A stretch of DNA of 64,000 bases from Allorhizobium paknamense (GCF_030815125.1 NZ_JAUSWH010000007.1:1-64000), one strand, 5' to 3'. Positions 7,413-15,811 are shown, numbered from the stretch's first letter. Made by a program: numbers and translations. The notes: generated by a model from the sequence alone, not told the origin.

Positions 7413-10133
7413 ATGGAAAAAAACCTACTCCGCTATATCTGGCGTCATACCCGCAGACAGCAGATCTGGGTTCTTTCCATCGTGCTCATTTCGATGGTGC
7501 CTTATTTCCTGGCCTTCGATCTGCCAAAGCGCATCATCAACGGTCCGATCCAGGGGGGTGGTTTCGAGGAGCCGGATGCAAAGGAGCCGTTTCTCAACTT
7601 CCATTACGATCTTCCCTTCATCGGCTGGTCCATCGACTTCGGTGGGTTTTCGCTGAACAGAATGTCGATGCTGATGGCGCTGAGCGCCGTCTTCCTGATG
7701 CTGGTCATCGTCAACGGCCTGTTCAAGTTCTATATCAATACCTACAAAGGGCGGCTTGGCGAGCGGCTTTTGCGGCGCATCCGCTACGAGCTGGTGGACA
7801 GGGTGCTGCGCTTCCCGCCGAGCTATGTGAAGCAGGTGCATTCCTCGGAAATCTCCACCATGGTCAAGGATGAGGTGGAGCCCTTTGGCGGATTTACCGG
7901 CGATGCCTTCGTGCAGCCGGCCATGCTGGGCGGACAGGCGCTGGCGGCGCTGTTCTTCATCTTTCTCCAGAGTTTCTGGCTCGGCATGATCGCGGGCGTC
8001 ATGGTCGGCCTGCAAGTGGGGATCATTCCGAAGATGCGCCGCCGGTTGATCGATCTGGGGCGCCAGCGCCAGATCACGGCGCGCCATCTGGCCGGAAAGG
8101 TCGGCGAGATCGTCGAAGGCATCGGCACGATCCACGCCTATGATACCTCGAATTACGAACGGGCGGACGTGGCCAAGCGGCTGGGGCACATCTACAAGAT
8201 CCGTTTCGATCTTTATCAGTGGAAGTTTTTCGTCAAGTTCTTCAACAATTTCCTCTCGCAGCTGACGCCCTTCCTGTTCTACTCCATCGGCGGCTATTTT
8301 GCGTTGCGCGGCAGCCTCGATGTCGGTCAGCTGGTGGCGGTGATCAATGCCTACAAGGATCTCCCCGGTCCGTTGAAGGAGTTGATCGACTGGGATCAGT
8401 CACGTCAGGACGTGCAGGTCAAGTATGAACAGGTGCTGGAGCAGTTCGAGCCGCCGCACATGATGGATCCCGCCTTGCAGGCGGTCGCCATCGGTACGGT
8501 CAGCGGTCAGGCGCAGGTTCTGTGCACGCAGAATGTCACGCTGCTGGACGGCAGCGGCGCCAAGGTCGTTGAGAACGTCACGCTCAAATTCGAACGTTCG
8601 CAGACGGTGGCCATGGTCGATAACCAGGGTACGGGTGCCGAAAGCGTGGCCGATGCCTTTGGCCGCCTCGTCTGGCCGGTGAGCGGAAAAATCCTGCTGG
8701 GAGAGGCCGATCTGCTGGAGCTGCCGGAATCCGTCTCCGGTCGCAGCATTTCCTATGTGTCGGCGGATGGCTATTTCTTCCATGGCAGCCTGAAGGAGAA
8801 CATCGTCTACGGTTTGAAGCATGCGCCGATGAACGCCGTGCATTATACCGGCAAGGATGCCGCCCAGCGCCGGTGGGAAATCCGTGAGGCGCAGTTGGCG
8901 GACAATTGCGATTTCGACCTCAATGCCGACTGGATCGACCGCGGCAGCACCTCCGTCCTGACCGGAGCGCCGGACGATCTGCGCAAATCGGTGATCAATG
9001 CGCTGGATGCCGTGCAGCTCACCCAGGATGTGATCGATATGGCGATGCATTCGATCATCGACCCGGCGGATTATCCCGAGCTGACGGAAAAGGTGGTCGA
9101 ACTGCGTCTGGCGCTGCGCGACGAGATGGAAAAAGCCGGTATTTCCAACCTCGTGGTGCATTTCGATCCGAGCCGTTACAATACCGAAGCGACGGTGGGT
9201 GAAAACCTGCTGTTCGGCGCCATGCGGCCCCTGGCGGGCAGTGTGGTGCATGCCCATGAAAGCGACTATTTCTTCGAGGCGCTGCAAAGTGCCGGTCTTC
9301 TGGGTCTTCTCTATGACATGGGCTTCATGATCGCCGAGAACCTGGTGGAAATTTTCGGCGGCCTGCCCCCGGATCACCCCTTCTTCCAGCAGCTTGACGT
9401 GTTGACCGCCGAGGATGTGCTGAACTACCAGCAGATTCTCCAGAGGCTCAAAGGTCGTAACCGTCCCGCGCCCAGCGAGGCGGAGCAGCGCGCCATGATC
9501 CGGCTGAGTTTCCGTTACATCGAACCGCGCTACCGCCTCGGCGTGCTGACAGCCGAAATCCGCGATGCGCTGGTGGCGGCGCGGGACCGTTTCCATGAGC
9601 ATCTGCCTCTGGAATTGCGCGAGCGGATCGAGCGCTACGATCCGCACCGCTATGTTTCCGCAGCAACGCTTCGGGAAAATATCGTGTTCGGCAAGCTGGT
9701 CAGCCGCAATCCGGAGGCGCCGGCGAAATTCCGCAAGCTGGCGGTGAAGCTGTCACGCGAGCGCGGGCTGACCGAGCGGTTTCTCGGGCTCGGCCTCGAT
9801 TTCGACATTGGCAGCGGTGGCCGGCGGTTGACGATCATTCAGCGCCACAAGCTCAATCTGGCGCGGGCCCTGGTGCGCAGATCCGATTTTTACGTCTTCA
9901 ACAAGCCTCTTCCCGGGCTTGATCGGCGTGCTCAGGAGGAAATCGTGCGAGATGTGCTTGCATTTCTGCGCGAGCAAGACAATTATCCATCTGTAATATG
10001 GGTCTTGTCGAACACTTCCTTGTCAAAAATGTTTGATAGAGTGGTGGTATTCGACCGCGGCACGGTTGTTGCGGACGGTTCGTTCGAGACTCTGGGCAAT
10101 GAAAATGGTATCTTCAAAGCGTTGGTAGCCTGA
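7413..10133 (+). CDS. catalytically degenerate ABC-exporter-like membrane protein
   Basis: 906 residues. The N-terminal 330 or so follow an ABC exporter membrane domain (helices near 18-36, 86-108, 168-205, 275-300; ERLLRRIRYELVDRVL coupling segment near 117-132). The C-terminal part follows a nucleotide-binding domain but has lost its chemistry. The P-loop reads NQGTGAES (404-411) with no lysine. The signature is GSGGRRLT (800-806). Walker B reads FYVFNKP (826-832) with no Asp-Glu. The H-loop histidine is Asn (LSNTS). The domain is swollen by about 300 residues and carries three x-loop-like motifs: SLKENIVYG (459-467), TVGENLLFG (594-602) and TLRENIVFG (752-760). The frame is intact with ordinary codon use, so this is a maintained pseudo-enzyme and not a decaying gene. 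It probably acts as a structural or sensory membrane protein. A cyclic-nucleotide-binding gene follows 35 nt downstream. Confidence 0.85.
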   Translation: MEKNLLRYIWRHTRRQQIWVLSIVLISMVPYFLAFDLPKRIINGPIQGGGFEEPDAKEPFLNFHYDLPFIGWSIDFGGFSLNRMSMLMALSAVFLMLVIVNGLFKFYINTYKGRLGERLLRRIRYELVDRVLRFPPSYVKQVHSSEISTMVKDEVEPFGGFTGDAFVQPAMLGGQALAALFFIFLQSFWLGMIAGVMVGLQVGIIPKMRRRLIDLGRQRQITARHLAGKVGEIVEGIGTIHAYDTSNYERADVAKRLGHIYKIRFDLYQWKFFVKFFNNFLSQLTPFLFYSIGGYFALRGSLDVGQLVAVINAYKDLPGPLKELIDWDQSRQDVQVKYEQVLEQFEPPHMMDPALQAVAIGTVSGQAQVLCTQNVTLLDGSGAKVVENVTLKFERSQTVAMVDNQGTGAESVADAFGRLVWPVSGKILLGEADLLELPESVSGRSISYVSADGYFFHGSLKENIVYGLKHAPMNAVHYTGKDAAQRRWEIREAQLADNCDFDLNADWIDRGSTSVLTGAPDDLRKSVINALDAVQLTQDVIDMAMHSIIDPADYPELTEKVVELRLALRDEMEKAGISNLVVHFDPSRYNTEATVGENLLFGAMRPLAGSVVHAHESDYFFEALQSAGLLGLLYDMGFMIAENLVEIFGGLPPDHPFFQQLDVLTAEDVLNYQQILQRLKGRNRPAPSEAEQRAMIRLSFRYIEPRYRLGVLTAEIRDALVAARDRFHEHLPLELRERIERYDPHRYVSAATLRENIVFGKLVSRNPEAPAKFRKLAVKLSRERGLTERFLGLGLDFDIGSGGRRLTIIQRHKLNLARALVRRSDFYVFNKPLPGLDRRAQEEIVRDVLAFLREQDNYPSVIWVLSNTSLSKMFDRVVVFDRGTVVADGSFETLGNENGIFKALVA

Positions 10134-10168
10134 GCGGGGGGCCAGCAAAGAGGAGCTGAGTTGCAGCC

Positions 10169-10633
10169 ATGTTACTGAAAGATGAAGTTCAGCTGTTGCG
10201 CCACGTGCCGTTTTTTCAGCGCGTCGACCCGTGCAAGCTGAAGCTTTTGGCATTCGCATCCCATCGTGTCAGCTACAATCAGGGTGAAACCCTGTTTGAG
10301 CAAGGCGACGGCGGCGACGCAGCCTATGTCATCATTGGCGGCAAGGTTGATCTCATGGCCCATTCGCCCGCAGGCGATATCAAGATCGGCGACGCAGGCG
10401 CCAATTCCATCATCGGCGAAATGGCTCTGCTCTGCGATGGGCCGCGTACCGCGACCGCCCGCGCTGCCACCGATGTCGAAGCCCTGCGTATTTCGAAGGA
10501 CTGCCTCTCGAAGGTCATGGCGGATAATCCTCGTGTCAGCTTCGAAATCAGCAGGGCACTTGCTGAGCGTCTGCGCGTTGCCACCAGCGAACTTGACAAT
10601 AATCGCATCCGCCAGGCCGCACTCGCGGATTGA
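10169..10633 (+). CDS. stand-alone cyclic-nucleotide-binding domain protein
   Basis: 154 residues forming essentially one cyclic-nucleotide-binding domain of the CRP/PKA type. The beta roll begins at FFQRVDP, with GETLFEQGD and AAYVIIGGKVDL, and the phosphate-binding cassette is IIGEMALLCDGPRTATARA (Gly-Glu and the Arg-Thr-Ala pair present). A C helix ends the protein. It has no helix-turn-helix, membrane helix or enzymatic domain, so it is a sensor module and not a CRP-type regulator. The start has AGGAG upstream. It is 35 nt after the degenerate ABC gene on the same strand and probably co-transcribed, which suggests the two proteins work together. Which nucleotide it binds is unknown. Confidence 0.9.
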   Translation: MLLKDEVQLLRHVPFFQRVDPCKLKLLAFASHRVSYNQGETLFEQGDGGDAAYVIIGGKVDLMAHSPAGDIKIGDAGANSIIGEMALLCDGPRTATARAATDVEALRISKDCLSKVMADNPRVSFEISRALAERLRVATSELDNNRIRQAALAD

Positions 10634-10708
10634 CGAGTGGAGGCAATTGCAGGCGAAATTGCGGCAGGCCTCTCCTTCTTCACGAGGCTGTGATTCCTGT
10701 TGATGAGA

Positions 10709-10831
10709 GTGTTTCCAGGAAAAGTGGAATGCGCTCCCTCGTCTGGAAACACCTAAAAATTTAGAGCATGTCGCGCAAAAGTGCGCAGCGGTTTTGCGAT
10801 AACGATATGCTTTTAAACAAAACCTTAAAGC
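10709..10831. repeat. two adjacent intergenic palindromic repeats
   Basis: The first unit has a perfect 10-bp stem, GTGTTTCCAG (10709-10718) with CTGGAAACAC (10743-10752), and contains the reverse of the CCACTTTTCCTGGAAA block seen elsewhere in the window. The second unit (10762-10831, 70 bp) has the core GTCGCGCAAAAGTGCGCAGC, in which CGCAAAA pairs with TTTTGCG, and is a near copy of 25971-26040. Both lie between convergent genes and may serve as transcript ends. Confidence 0.75.
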
Positions 10832-10864
10832 ACGTTGCATGAGGCTGATAAGCCGCAACGGCCT

Positions 10865-11347
10865 TTAGCGACGGCGGTAGAAAAAATACCGGCCGGGATC
10901 CACATGCGGCAGCACAGGCAGAGGTTCCAAAGCGTCGTTTGCCAGGGGCAGACCGCTTAAGGCGTAGCCGCCGGATTTCAGCATTCCCACGACCATATCC
11001 GGCAACCAGGTGAGCGTGACAGCGTCTTTTTCCGGATAGCCGGTGCCGATATCGGCATGCACGAAGGCCGCCTCGCCCGTCATGAAGGCTTTTCCAGCAT
11101 CCGCGATTTCTCCCAGCACCAGATCGCCCTCCGGTGGTATGGAGCTTTTATGGGCGCCCAGCTGCCGGTCGAAAGCGATGATGCGGCGGCCGGGGAAGAG
11201 TTCCCGCAAATGGCTGAAGGTGCGGCCATTGCCCAGCCCCACTTCCAGGATCGGCCCTTCCGCCGGCAGAGGGTGGTGATCGCGGATATGGTTGAGAAGA
11301 TCGCGCTGGGCGACCATACGATTGATGAAACTGTCCAGACGGCTCAC
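10865..11347 (-). CDS. small SAM-dependent methyltransferase-like protein
   Basis: 160 residues. The glycine-rich SAM motif is ILEVGLGNGRTFSHL (about 33-47), followed by an acidic residue after the next strand (RRIIAFDRQ, about 54-62) and an ALSGLPL strand later. It is one compact Rossmann domain without extra domains, close in size to a rhizobial class I methyltransferase family I recall as Pfam Methyltransf_17. The substrate is unknown. It lies 2 nt downstream of the nucleotide-sugar dehydrogenase on the same strand, so it is probably co-expressed and may modify a glycan or its lipid carrier. That functional link is inference from position only. Confidence 0.75.
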   Translation of the reverse strand: MSRLDSFINRMVAQRDLLNHIRDHHPLPAEGPILEVGLGNGRTFSHLRELFPGRRIIAFDRQLGAHKSSIPPEGDLVLGEIADAGKAFMTGEAAFVHADIGTGYPEKDAVTLTWLPDMVVGMLKSGGYALSGLPLANDALEPLPVLPHVDPGRYFFYRRR

Positions 11348-11349
11348 GG

Positions 11350-12708
11350 TCAGGCCTTGATAATGGTGCCGCCGTCGATCTGGCGGCGGGCAATGGCGTT
11401 GCGGGTATCGATGATCAGCGGCGCATGGTTGGCCAGGGCCTGATAATCGACGCTGTCATGATCGGTGGCGATCAGCACGGCATCAAACGTGGCCAGCGCT
11501 TCGGAGTTCCAGTCGATGCTGCGGCGGCCCTTCAGGTGACCATATTCACGGGTGCGGGGAATTTCCGGGATGAAGGGGTCGAAATAACTGACCTCCGCAC
11601 CCCGTTCCAGAATGAGTTCCATCAGCCTCAGGGAAGGACTTTCGCGGATATCCGGCACGTTTTTCTTGTAGGCCAGGCCGATGATCAGCACGCGGGAGCG
11701 GCTGAGCGCCTTGCCGGCACGGCGGTCGAGACCCTCGGCCAGCTTTTCCACCACGTAATGCGGCATGGCGGTGTTGATTTCGCCAGCAAGCTCGATGAAG
11801 CGGGTCGGCTGGTCGTATTCGCGGGATTTCCAGGTGAGGTAGAAGGGATCGATGGGAATGCAGTGTCCGCCGAGCCCGGGGCCGGGATAAAAGGGCATGA
11901 AGCCGAAAGGTTTGGTCTTGGCGGCATCGATCACCTCCCAGACATCGATGCCCATGGCGTCGTAGACCAGCTTCAATTCATTGACGAGGGCGATGTTGAC
12001 GGCCCGGAAGATGTTTTCCGTCAGCTTCACAGCCTCTGCCGTTGCGGTGGAGGAGACCGGAACCACCGTCTTGACCACGCTGCCGTAAAAGGCCTGCATC
12101 ATCTGCGACGCTTCCGGGCCATCGCCGGCAATGACCTTCGGAATGGTCGAGGTCTCGAAATCGCGATTGCCGGGGTCCTCGCGCTCCGGCGAAAAGCCCA
12201 GGAAGAAATCCCGTCCCGCCTTCAATTCGGAGGTTTCGAGGATCGGCTTGACGATATCCTCGGTCGTGCCGGGATAGGTGGTGGATTCCAGCACGATCAA
12301 CTGGCCGGGCCTCAGCGACTTGCTGATTTGACGGCAGGTGTTTTCCACGAAGGACAGGTCGGGATCGCGATGCTTCGTCAGCGGCGTCGGGACGCAGATG
12401 GCGATGACATCGCAATCGGCCAGCTGCAGAAAATCCGTGGTGGCGGCAAAGCGCCCGGCTTTCACCATCTCGTTCAGCACCGCATCGGGCACGGCCTCGA
12501 TATAGCTGCGGCCTTCCTCGATGGCGTCGATCTTGCCGGGATCGATGTCAAAGCCCAGAACGCTGAAACCGGCCTTGGCGATGCTCATGGCCAGTGGCAG
12601 GCCGACATAGCCAAGACCGATCACCCCTGCTTTGGCGCGCTTGTCGGTAATGGCGGTAAGAAGATCGGCGGCGATGCGGGCGTGCGGCATAAGATGGGTC
12701 CAGTTCAT
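11350..12708 (-). CDS. UDP-sugar 6-dehydrogenase (UDP-Glc/UDP-GlcNAc type)
   Basis: 452 residues. The N-terminal NAD-binding Rossmann motif is GVIGLGYVGLPLA (residues 28-40). The catalytic cysteine lies in GPGLGGHCIPIDPFYL (Cys283), after the conserved central helix with KLTENIFRAVNIALVNE. A C-terminal UDP-binding domain begins near 340 (VLIIGLAYKKNVPDIRESPS). These enzymes oxidise C6 of a UDP-hexose to the uronic acid in two NAD-dependent steps. The SPEREDPGN segment resembles the UDP-N-acetylglucosamine/mannosamine branch, but I cannot fix the substrate. It heads a two-gene unit with the methyltransferase and is divergent from a glycosyltransferase across 140 bp. The product would feed the surface-glycan genes to its right. 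Confidence 0.92.
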   Translation of the reverse strand: MNWTHLMPHARIAADLLTAITDKRAKAGVIGLGYVGLPLAMSIAKAGFSVLGFDIDPGKIDAIEEGRSYIEAVPDAVLNEMVKAGRFAATTDFLQLADCDVIAICVPTPLTKHRDPDLSFVENTCRQISKSLRPGQLIVLESTTYPGTTEDIVKPILETSELKAGRDFFLGFSPEREDPGNRDFETSTIPKVIAGDGPEASQMMQAFYGSVVKTVVPVSSTATAEAVKLTENIFRAVNIALVNELKLVYDAMGIDVWEVIDAAKTKPFGFMPFYPGPGLGGHCIPIDPFYLTWKSREYDQPTRFIELAGEINTAMPHYVVEKLAEGLDRRAGKALSRSRVLIIGLAYKKNVPDIRESPSLRLMELILERGAEVSYFDPFIPEIPRTREYGHLKGRRSIDWNSEALATFDAVLIATDHDSVDYQALANHAPLIIDTRNAIARRQIDGGTIIKA

Positions 12709-12848
12709 TGAATGCCTTTCAGTTGCGGAGCGGACGGGCGAATGTCAAGCGCAAGCCGCCATCGCAAATGTGTGATCGCTGATGAAAGCGGGCGCAAATT
12801 TTGGCCAGGCTCTTGCATCCGCCGTGGTGACTGGCGCATGGATGACGC

Positions 12849-13958
12849 ATGAAAATCGCCTTTTACGCGCCCTTGAAATCGCCCGATCATCCCGTGCCCT
12901 CCGGGGACCGGCTGATGGCGCGGCAATTGCTGGCGGCTCTGAGCCTTGCGGGGCATGAGGTGGAGCTTGCTTCGACGCTGCGCGCCTTTCATGGCGCGCC
13001 GGATGCAGATGTTTCTGTCTTCGCCGCCGAAGCCGCAAGCGAGGTGGAGCGCCTTACCCGCCAATGGCAGGGAGAGGGTGCTCCCGATCTCTGGTTCTGC
13101 TATCATCCCTATTACAAGGCGCCGGACCGGCTGGGGCCGACGCTCTGCCGCGCCTTTGGCATCCCTTATGTGACGGCGGAGGCCTCCTATTCGAACCGCC
13201 GCAATCTCGGTCTCTGGGCGGCTTTTCAAGGCGAGGTGCTGGAGGCCGTGCGGCTTGCCGCCGTCAATCTCTGCTTTACCGGGCGCGATCAACGGGGCCT
13301 GTCGGAGGCGGCACCAGAGGCATCGCTTGCCAGCATTTTCCCCTTCATCGATCCTGCGCCTTTTCTCAAGCGTCCGCCGCAGCCTGAGCCAGGACGGCTG
13401 GTGACCGTGGCGATGATGCGCCCCGGTGACAAGCTGATGAGTTATAGGGCGCTGGCGCGGGCCTTGAAGCGGATCGAGCATCTGCCCTGGCGGCTGACAG
13501 TGATCGGCGACGGTCCGGCGCGGAACGCGGCTGAGGCGGCATTTTCCCTGCTCGATCCGGCGCGGATCGACTGGCGTGGCGAGCAGAAGCAGGCGGCGGT
13601 GGCGGAAGCGCTTTCCCAAAGTGCGCTCTACCTCTGGCCAGGCCATGGCGAAGCCTATGGGCTGGCCTATCTCGAAGCGCAGGCAGCCGGTCTGCCGGTG
13701 ATTGCCGAAGCGGTGGCGGGCGTGCCGGAAGTGGTAAACGACGGACAAACCGGTCTTCTGACCGCGCCGGGAGATGACGAGGCCTATGCCGAAGCGATTG
13801 CCGCGCTGCTTGCCGATCCCGGACAGGCGGCACGGCTTGGCCGTGCGGGCCGCGATTTCGTCCGGCACGAACGATCAATCGAAGCCGCCGCCGCAAGGCT
13901 CGATTGCCTCTTGCAAGAGATCGTCACCCGCCGGGAGGGGCAGCATGAACAGCTCTGA
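12849..13958 (+). CDS. glycosyltransferase, GT4 family
   Basis: 369 residues with a GT-B fold. The N-terminal acceptor domain begins KIAFYAPLKSPDHPVPSGDR, and the C-terminal donor domain has RLTVIGDGP, then the diagnostic EAYGLAYLEAQAAGLPVIAEAVAGVPEVV region where GT4 retaining enzymes carry the E-x7-E motif. It probably adds a sugar to a lipid-linked or surface glycan from the cytoplasmic side. It starts the plus-strand unit opposite the UDP-sugar dehydrogenase and overlaps the next gene by 14 bp. The ribosome site is weak (GGATGACGC before the ATG). Donor and acceptor are unknown. Confidence 0.9.
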   Translation: MKIAFYAPLKSPDHPVPSGDRLMARQLLAALSLAGHEVELASTLRAFHGAPDADVSVFAAEAASEVERLTRQWQGEGAPDLWFCYHPYYKAPDRLGPTLCRAFGIPYVTAEASYSNRRNLGLWAAFQGEVLEAVRLAAVNLCFTGRDQRGLSEAAPEASLASIFPFIDPAPFLKRPPQPEPGRLVTVAMMRPGDKLMSYRALARALKRIEHLPWRLTVIGDGPARNAAEAAFSLLDPARIDWRGEQKQAAVAEALSQSALYLWPGHGEAYGLAYLEAQAAGLPVIAEAVAGVPEVVNDGQTGLLTAPGDDEAYAEAIAALLADPGQAARLGRAGRDFVRHERSIEAAAARLDCLLQEIVTRREGQHEQL

Positions 13959-14682
13959 ATTTCGTGCCATGCTTGACCATGCAGACGCCAGCGGCAGGAG
14001 GGTTCGTTTCTGGCTGCGTGATGACGATGCGGTGGAGCCGGGGCCAGCGCTTGAACGCCTGCTTGGTCTTTGCCGTAGCCATGCGGTGCCGGTCACGCTG
14101 GCTGTCATTCCCGAGCAGACGGGAGAGGCGCTTGCGGAGCGGCTCTGCGAGGAGCCGCAGGTCACGGTTGCCGTCCATGGCTGGTCGCATTGCAATCATG
14201 CGGGTGCGGGGGAGAAAAAGCAGGAACTCGGCGCGCACCGCCCGCTGGAAACCGTGGCGGCGGAACTGGCCGAAGGCTTTGTCAAACTGCGAGATCTTCA
14301 TGAAGGGCGGTTTGTGCCCATGCTGGTCCCGCCGTGGAACCGGATCACGCCCGCCCTTTTGCCGTTATTGCCTTCGCGGGGCTTCCGGGCGCTCTCCACC
14401 TTCGGCGCGGAAAAGCCCGTCCCCGATCAAGGTGCCGCCCGCTTGCGTCTTCTCAACACCCATGTGGATGTGATGGACTGGCATGGCACGCGCGGCGGGC
14501 GGCCTGCGGAGGTTCTGTTTCAGGAACTGGCAGGCTGGATGGACCGGGGCTGGCCGGTGATCGGCCTGCTGACCCACCATCTCGTGCATGACGAGGCGGT
14601 CTGGCGCTTTCTAGAGCAGCTTTTTAGCCTCACGGCAGGGCATTCCGCCGTTGAGTGGATTGATTTCAAAGCAATGCTTTAG
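13945..14682 (+). CDS. polysaccharide deacetylase-like protein
   Basis: 245 residues from the ATG at 13945, chosen because GGGAGGGG lies 4-12 nt upstream and because it gives a short coupling overlap (14 bp) with the glycosyltransferase. The frame is open further upstream only across that gene. It has features of the NodB/deacetylase fold: an acidic cluster WLRDDDAV (Asp26-28), a histidine set in VHGWSHCNH (78, 82, 85) that can bind a metal, PPWNRI, and a late LLTHHLVHD segment. There is no signal peptide, so it would act in the cytoplasm on a sugar or glycan intermediate. Exact substrate unknown. Confidence 0.82.
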   Translation: MNSSEFRAMLDHADASGRRVRFWLRDDDAVEPGPALERLLGLCRSHAVPVTLAVIPEQTGEALAERLCEEPQVTVAVHGWSHCNHAGAGEKKQELGAHRPLETVAAELAEGFVKLRDLHEGRFVPMLVPPWNRITPALLPLLPSRGFRALSTFGAEKPVPDQGAARLRLLNTHVDVMDWHGTRGGRPAEVLFQELAGWMDRGWPVIGLLTHHLVHDEAVWRFLEQLFSLTAGHSAVEWIDFKAML

Positions 14683-14692
14683 GAAAAGTAGT

Positions 14693-14820
14693 AATACGAA
14701 GAGTCATTGAAAATGACTCTTCGTATTCCCTTTTCGAATATCTCAAGCCCCTGATGCATTTGAGATATTCGAAATATCTTCAAGGCGAGGATGCGTTAGC
14801 ATCTTCGAGCCTTGGTATAA
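14693..14820 (+). repeat. 128-bp three-hairpin repeat, copy 1
   Basis: Hairpin 1: AATACGAAGAGTCATT (14693-14708) pairs perfectly with 14712-14727. Hairpin 2: TTCGAATATCTCAA (14733-14746) pairs perfectly with TTGAGATATTCGAA (14760-14773). Hairpin 3: CAAGGC near 14782 pairs imperfectly with GCCTTG near 14809-14814. Further copies of the same length are at 58154-58281 (inverted) and 59520-59647. This copy fills the gap between two convergent genes and ends 5 nt before the stop of the next gene. Confidence 0.93.
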
Positions 14821-14824
14821 CGTC

Positions 14825-15811
14825 TCACCAGGATTTCCAGCCGATCAGCAGGCCGCCTCCGTTCGCGGCGGCATCTGCCCTTGCTGCCTCCACGACAGCA
14901 AAATCGGCGCGGCGCGGCAGGGATGATGCCACGAAGCCGTGGGCGGGGAGGCTGACGCTGGTGGCGCGCAGTATCAGGGTGAACAGCAAGGGGCCGGTCG
15001 TCCACCAAGCGGGCGCGTCCGGCAGTCGCGCCATGGCCTCCGGCATGGTCTTGAGCAGCTTTTCGAACACCGGATGGCCGGGCGGTGCGGCAATGAAGGA
15101 ATTGGTGAGGAGCAGCGGGCCTTTGCCGGTCAGTCGCGGGGTTTCCTCGGGCAGGGCGGAAAGGCCGATCAACGGGTGGAAGGCCTCAAAGCCGATATCG
15201 TCCCGCGCCGGATACCAGTCGCAGTCCAGATAGATCCCGCCAAACCGTTGCAGAATGAGATAGCGCGCCACATCGACTGCGCCGGGATAATCGCCCCGAT
15301 CCAGCATGGCCTTGAAGCTCGGATGCCGGTCAAAGCCCTGCTCGGCCAGATCGGCCTCCCGCCACAGCCGATAGGTCAGGTCCTGCGCCGTGCTCACAGC
15401 GGCCCAGGCCGCTGTGGCCGGTGGCAGGGCCAGGCTGCCCAGCCAGATCTGGTGCAGGATGCGGGGCACGGGAGCCATATTCAGTTCTGCCATGGCCGCC
15501 CGCTCCCCAGGCCGGAAGGCGGCAAGATCGGCAAGCACCTCCGGCTTCGGCACCAGATGATATTGAAGGGCCGCAATCGCGCCTGCATCGCCTTCCAGCT
15601 TTGCCAGTTTCAGGCGTGCGGCATGGAGCTTGCGGGGTTCGCCGGCTGCGGTCAAGGGTCCAAGGCCCGCCTGTTCCAGCAACTGATGATCGGCGGCCAA
15701 GGCGTCCAGTCCACGCCTTGCTCCGGCAAAATCGCCTGCCTTGCCCTCAGTCAGGCTTTCCTCGATCAGAGACCGTGCTTTTTCACGCGGGCTTCGCATA
15801 TCGTTCATCAT
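14825..15811 (-). CDS. DxD-type glycosyltransferase (Gly_transf_sug / OCH1-like)
   Basis: 328 residues. After a helical N-terminal 110 residues comes the typical start of the glycosyltransferase-sugar family, VPRILHQIWLG (about 115-125). Next is the donor-binding block DVARYLILQRFGGIYLDCDW with the metal-binding Asp196-x-Asp198. The rest continues with a TNSFIAAPPGHPVFEKLL segment conserved in that family. It probably transfers a nucleotide-activated sugar. It is on the opposite strand to its neighbours and convergent with the deacetylase-like gene, with the 128-bp repeat between them. Two further ATGs follow the first within five codons, so the exact start is uncertain by a few residues. Confidence 0.87.
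   Translation of the reverse strand: MMNDMRSPREKARSLIEESLTEGKAGDFAGARRGLDALAADHQLLEQAGLGPLTAAGEPRKLHAARLKLAKLEGDAGAIAALQYHLVPKPEVLADLAAFRPGERAAMAELNMAPVPRILHQIWLGSLALPPATAAWAAVSTAQDLTYRLWREADLAEQGFDRHPSFKAMLDRGDYPGAVDVARYLILQRFGGIYLDCDWYPARDDIGFEAFHPLIGLSALPEETPRLTGKGPLLLTNSFIAAPPGHPVFEKLLKTMPEAMARLPDAPAWWTTGPLLFTLILRATSVSLPAHGFVASSLPRRADFAVVEAARADAAANGGGLLIGWKSW

Noticed and set aside
7413-10133. Degenerate ABC gene considered as a pseudogene
   Set aside because: The frame is uninterrupted over 906 codons with host-like codon use, a proper start and a closely following co-directional gene, which argues for maintenance and not decay.
14693-14820. Repeat copies considered as a CRISPR array or insertion sequence
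   Set aside because: Copies are far apart, not in a spaced array, and contain no open frame or transposase; no cas gene is nearby.
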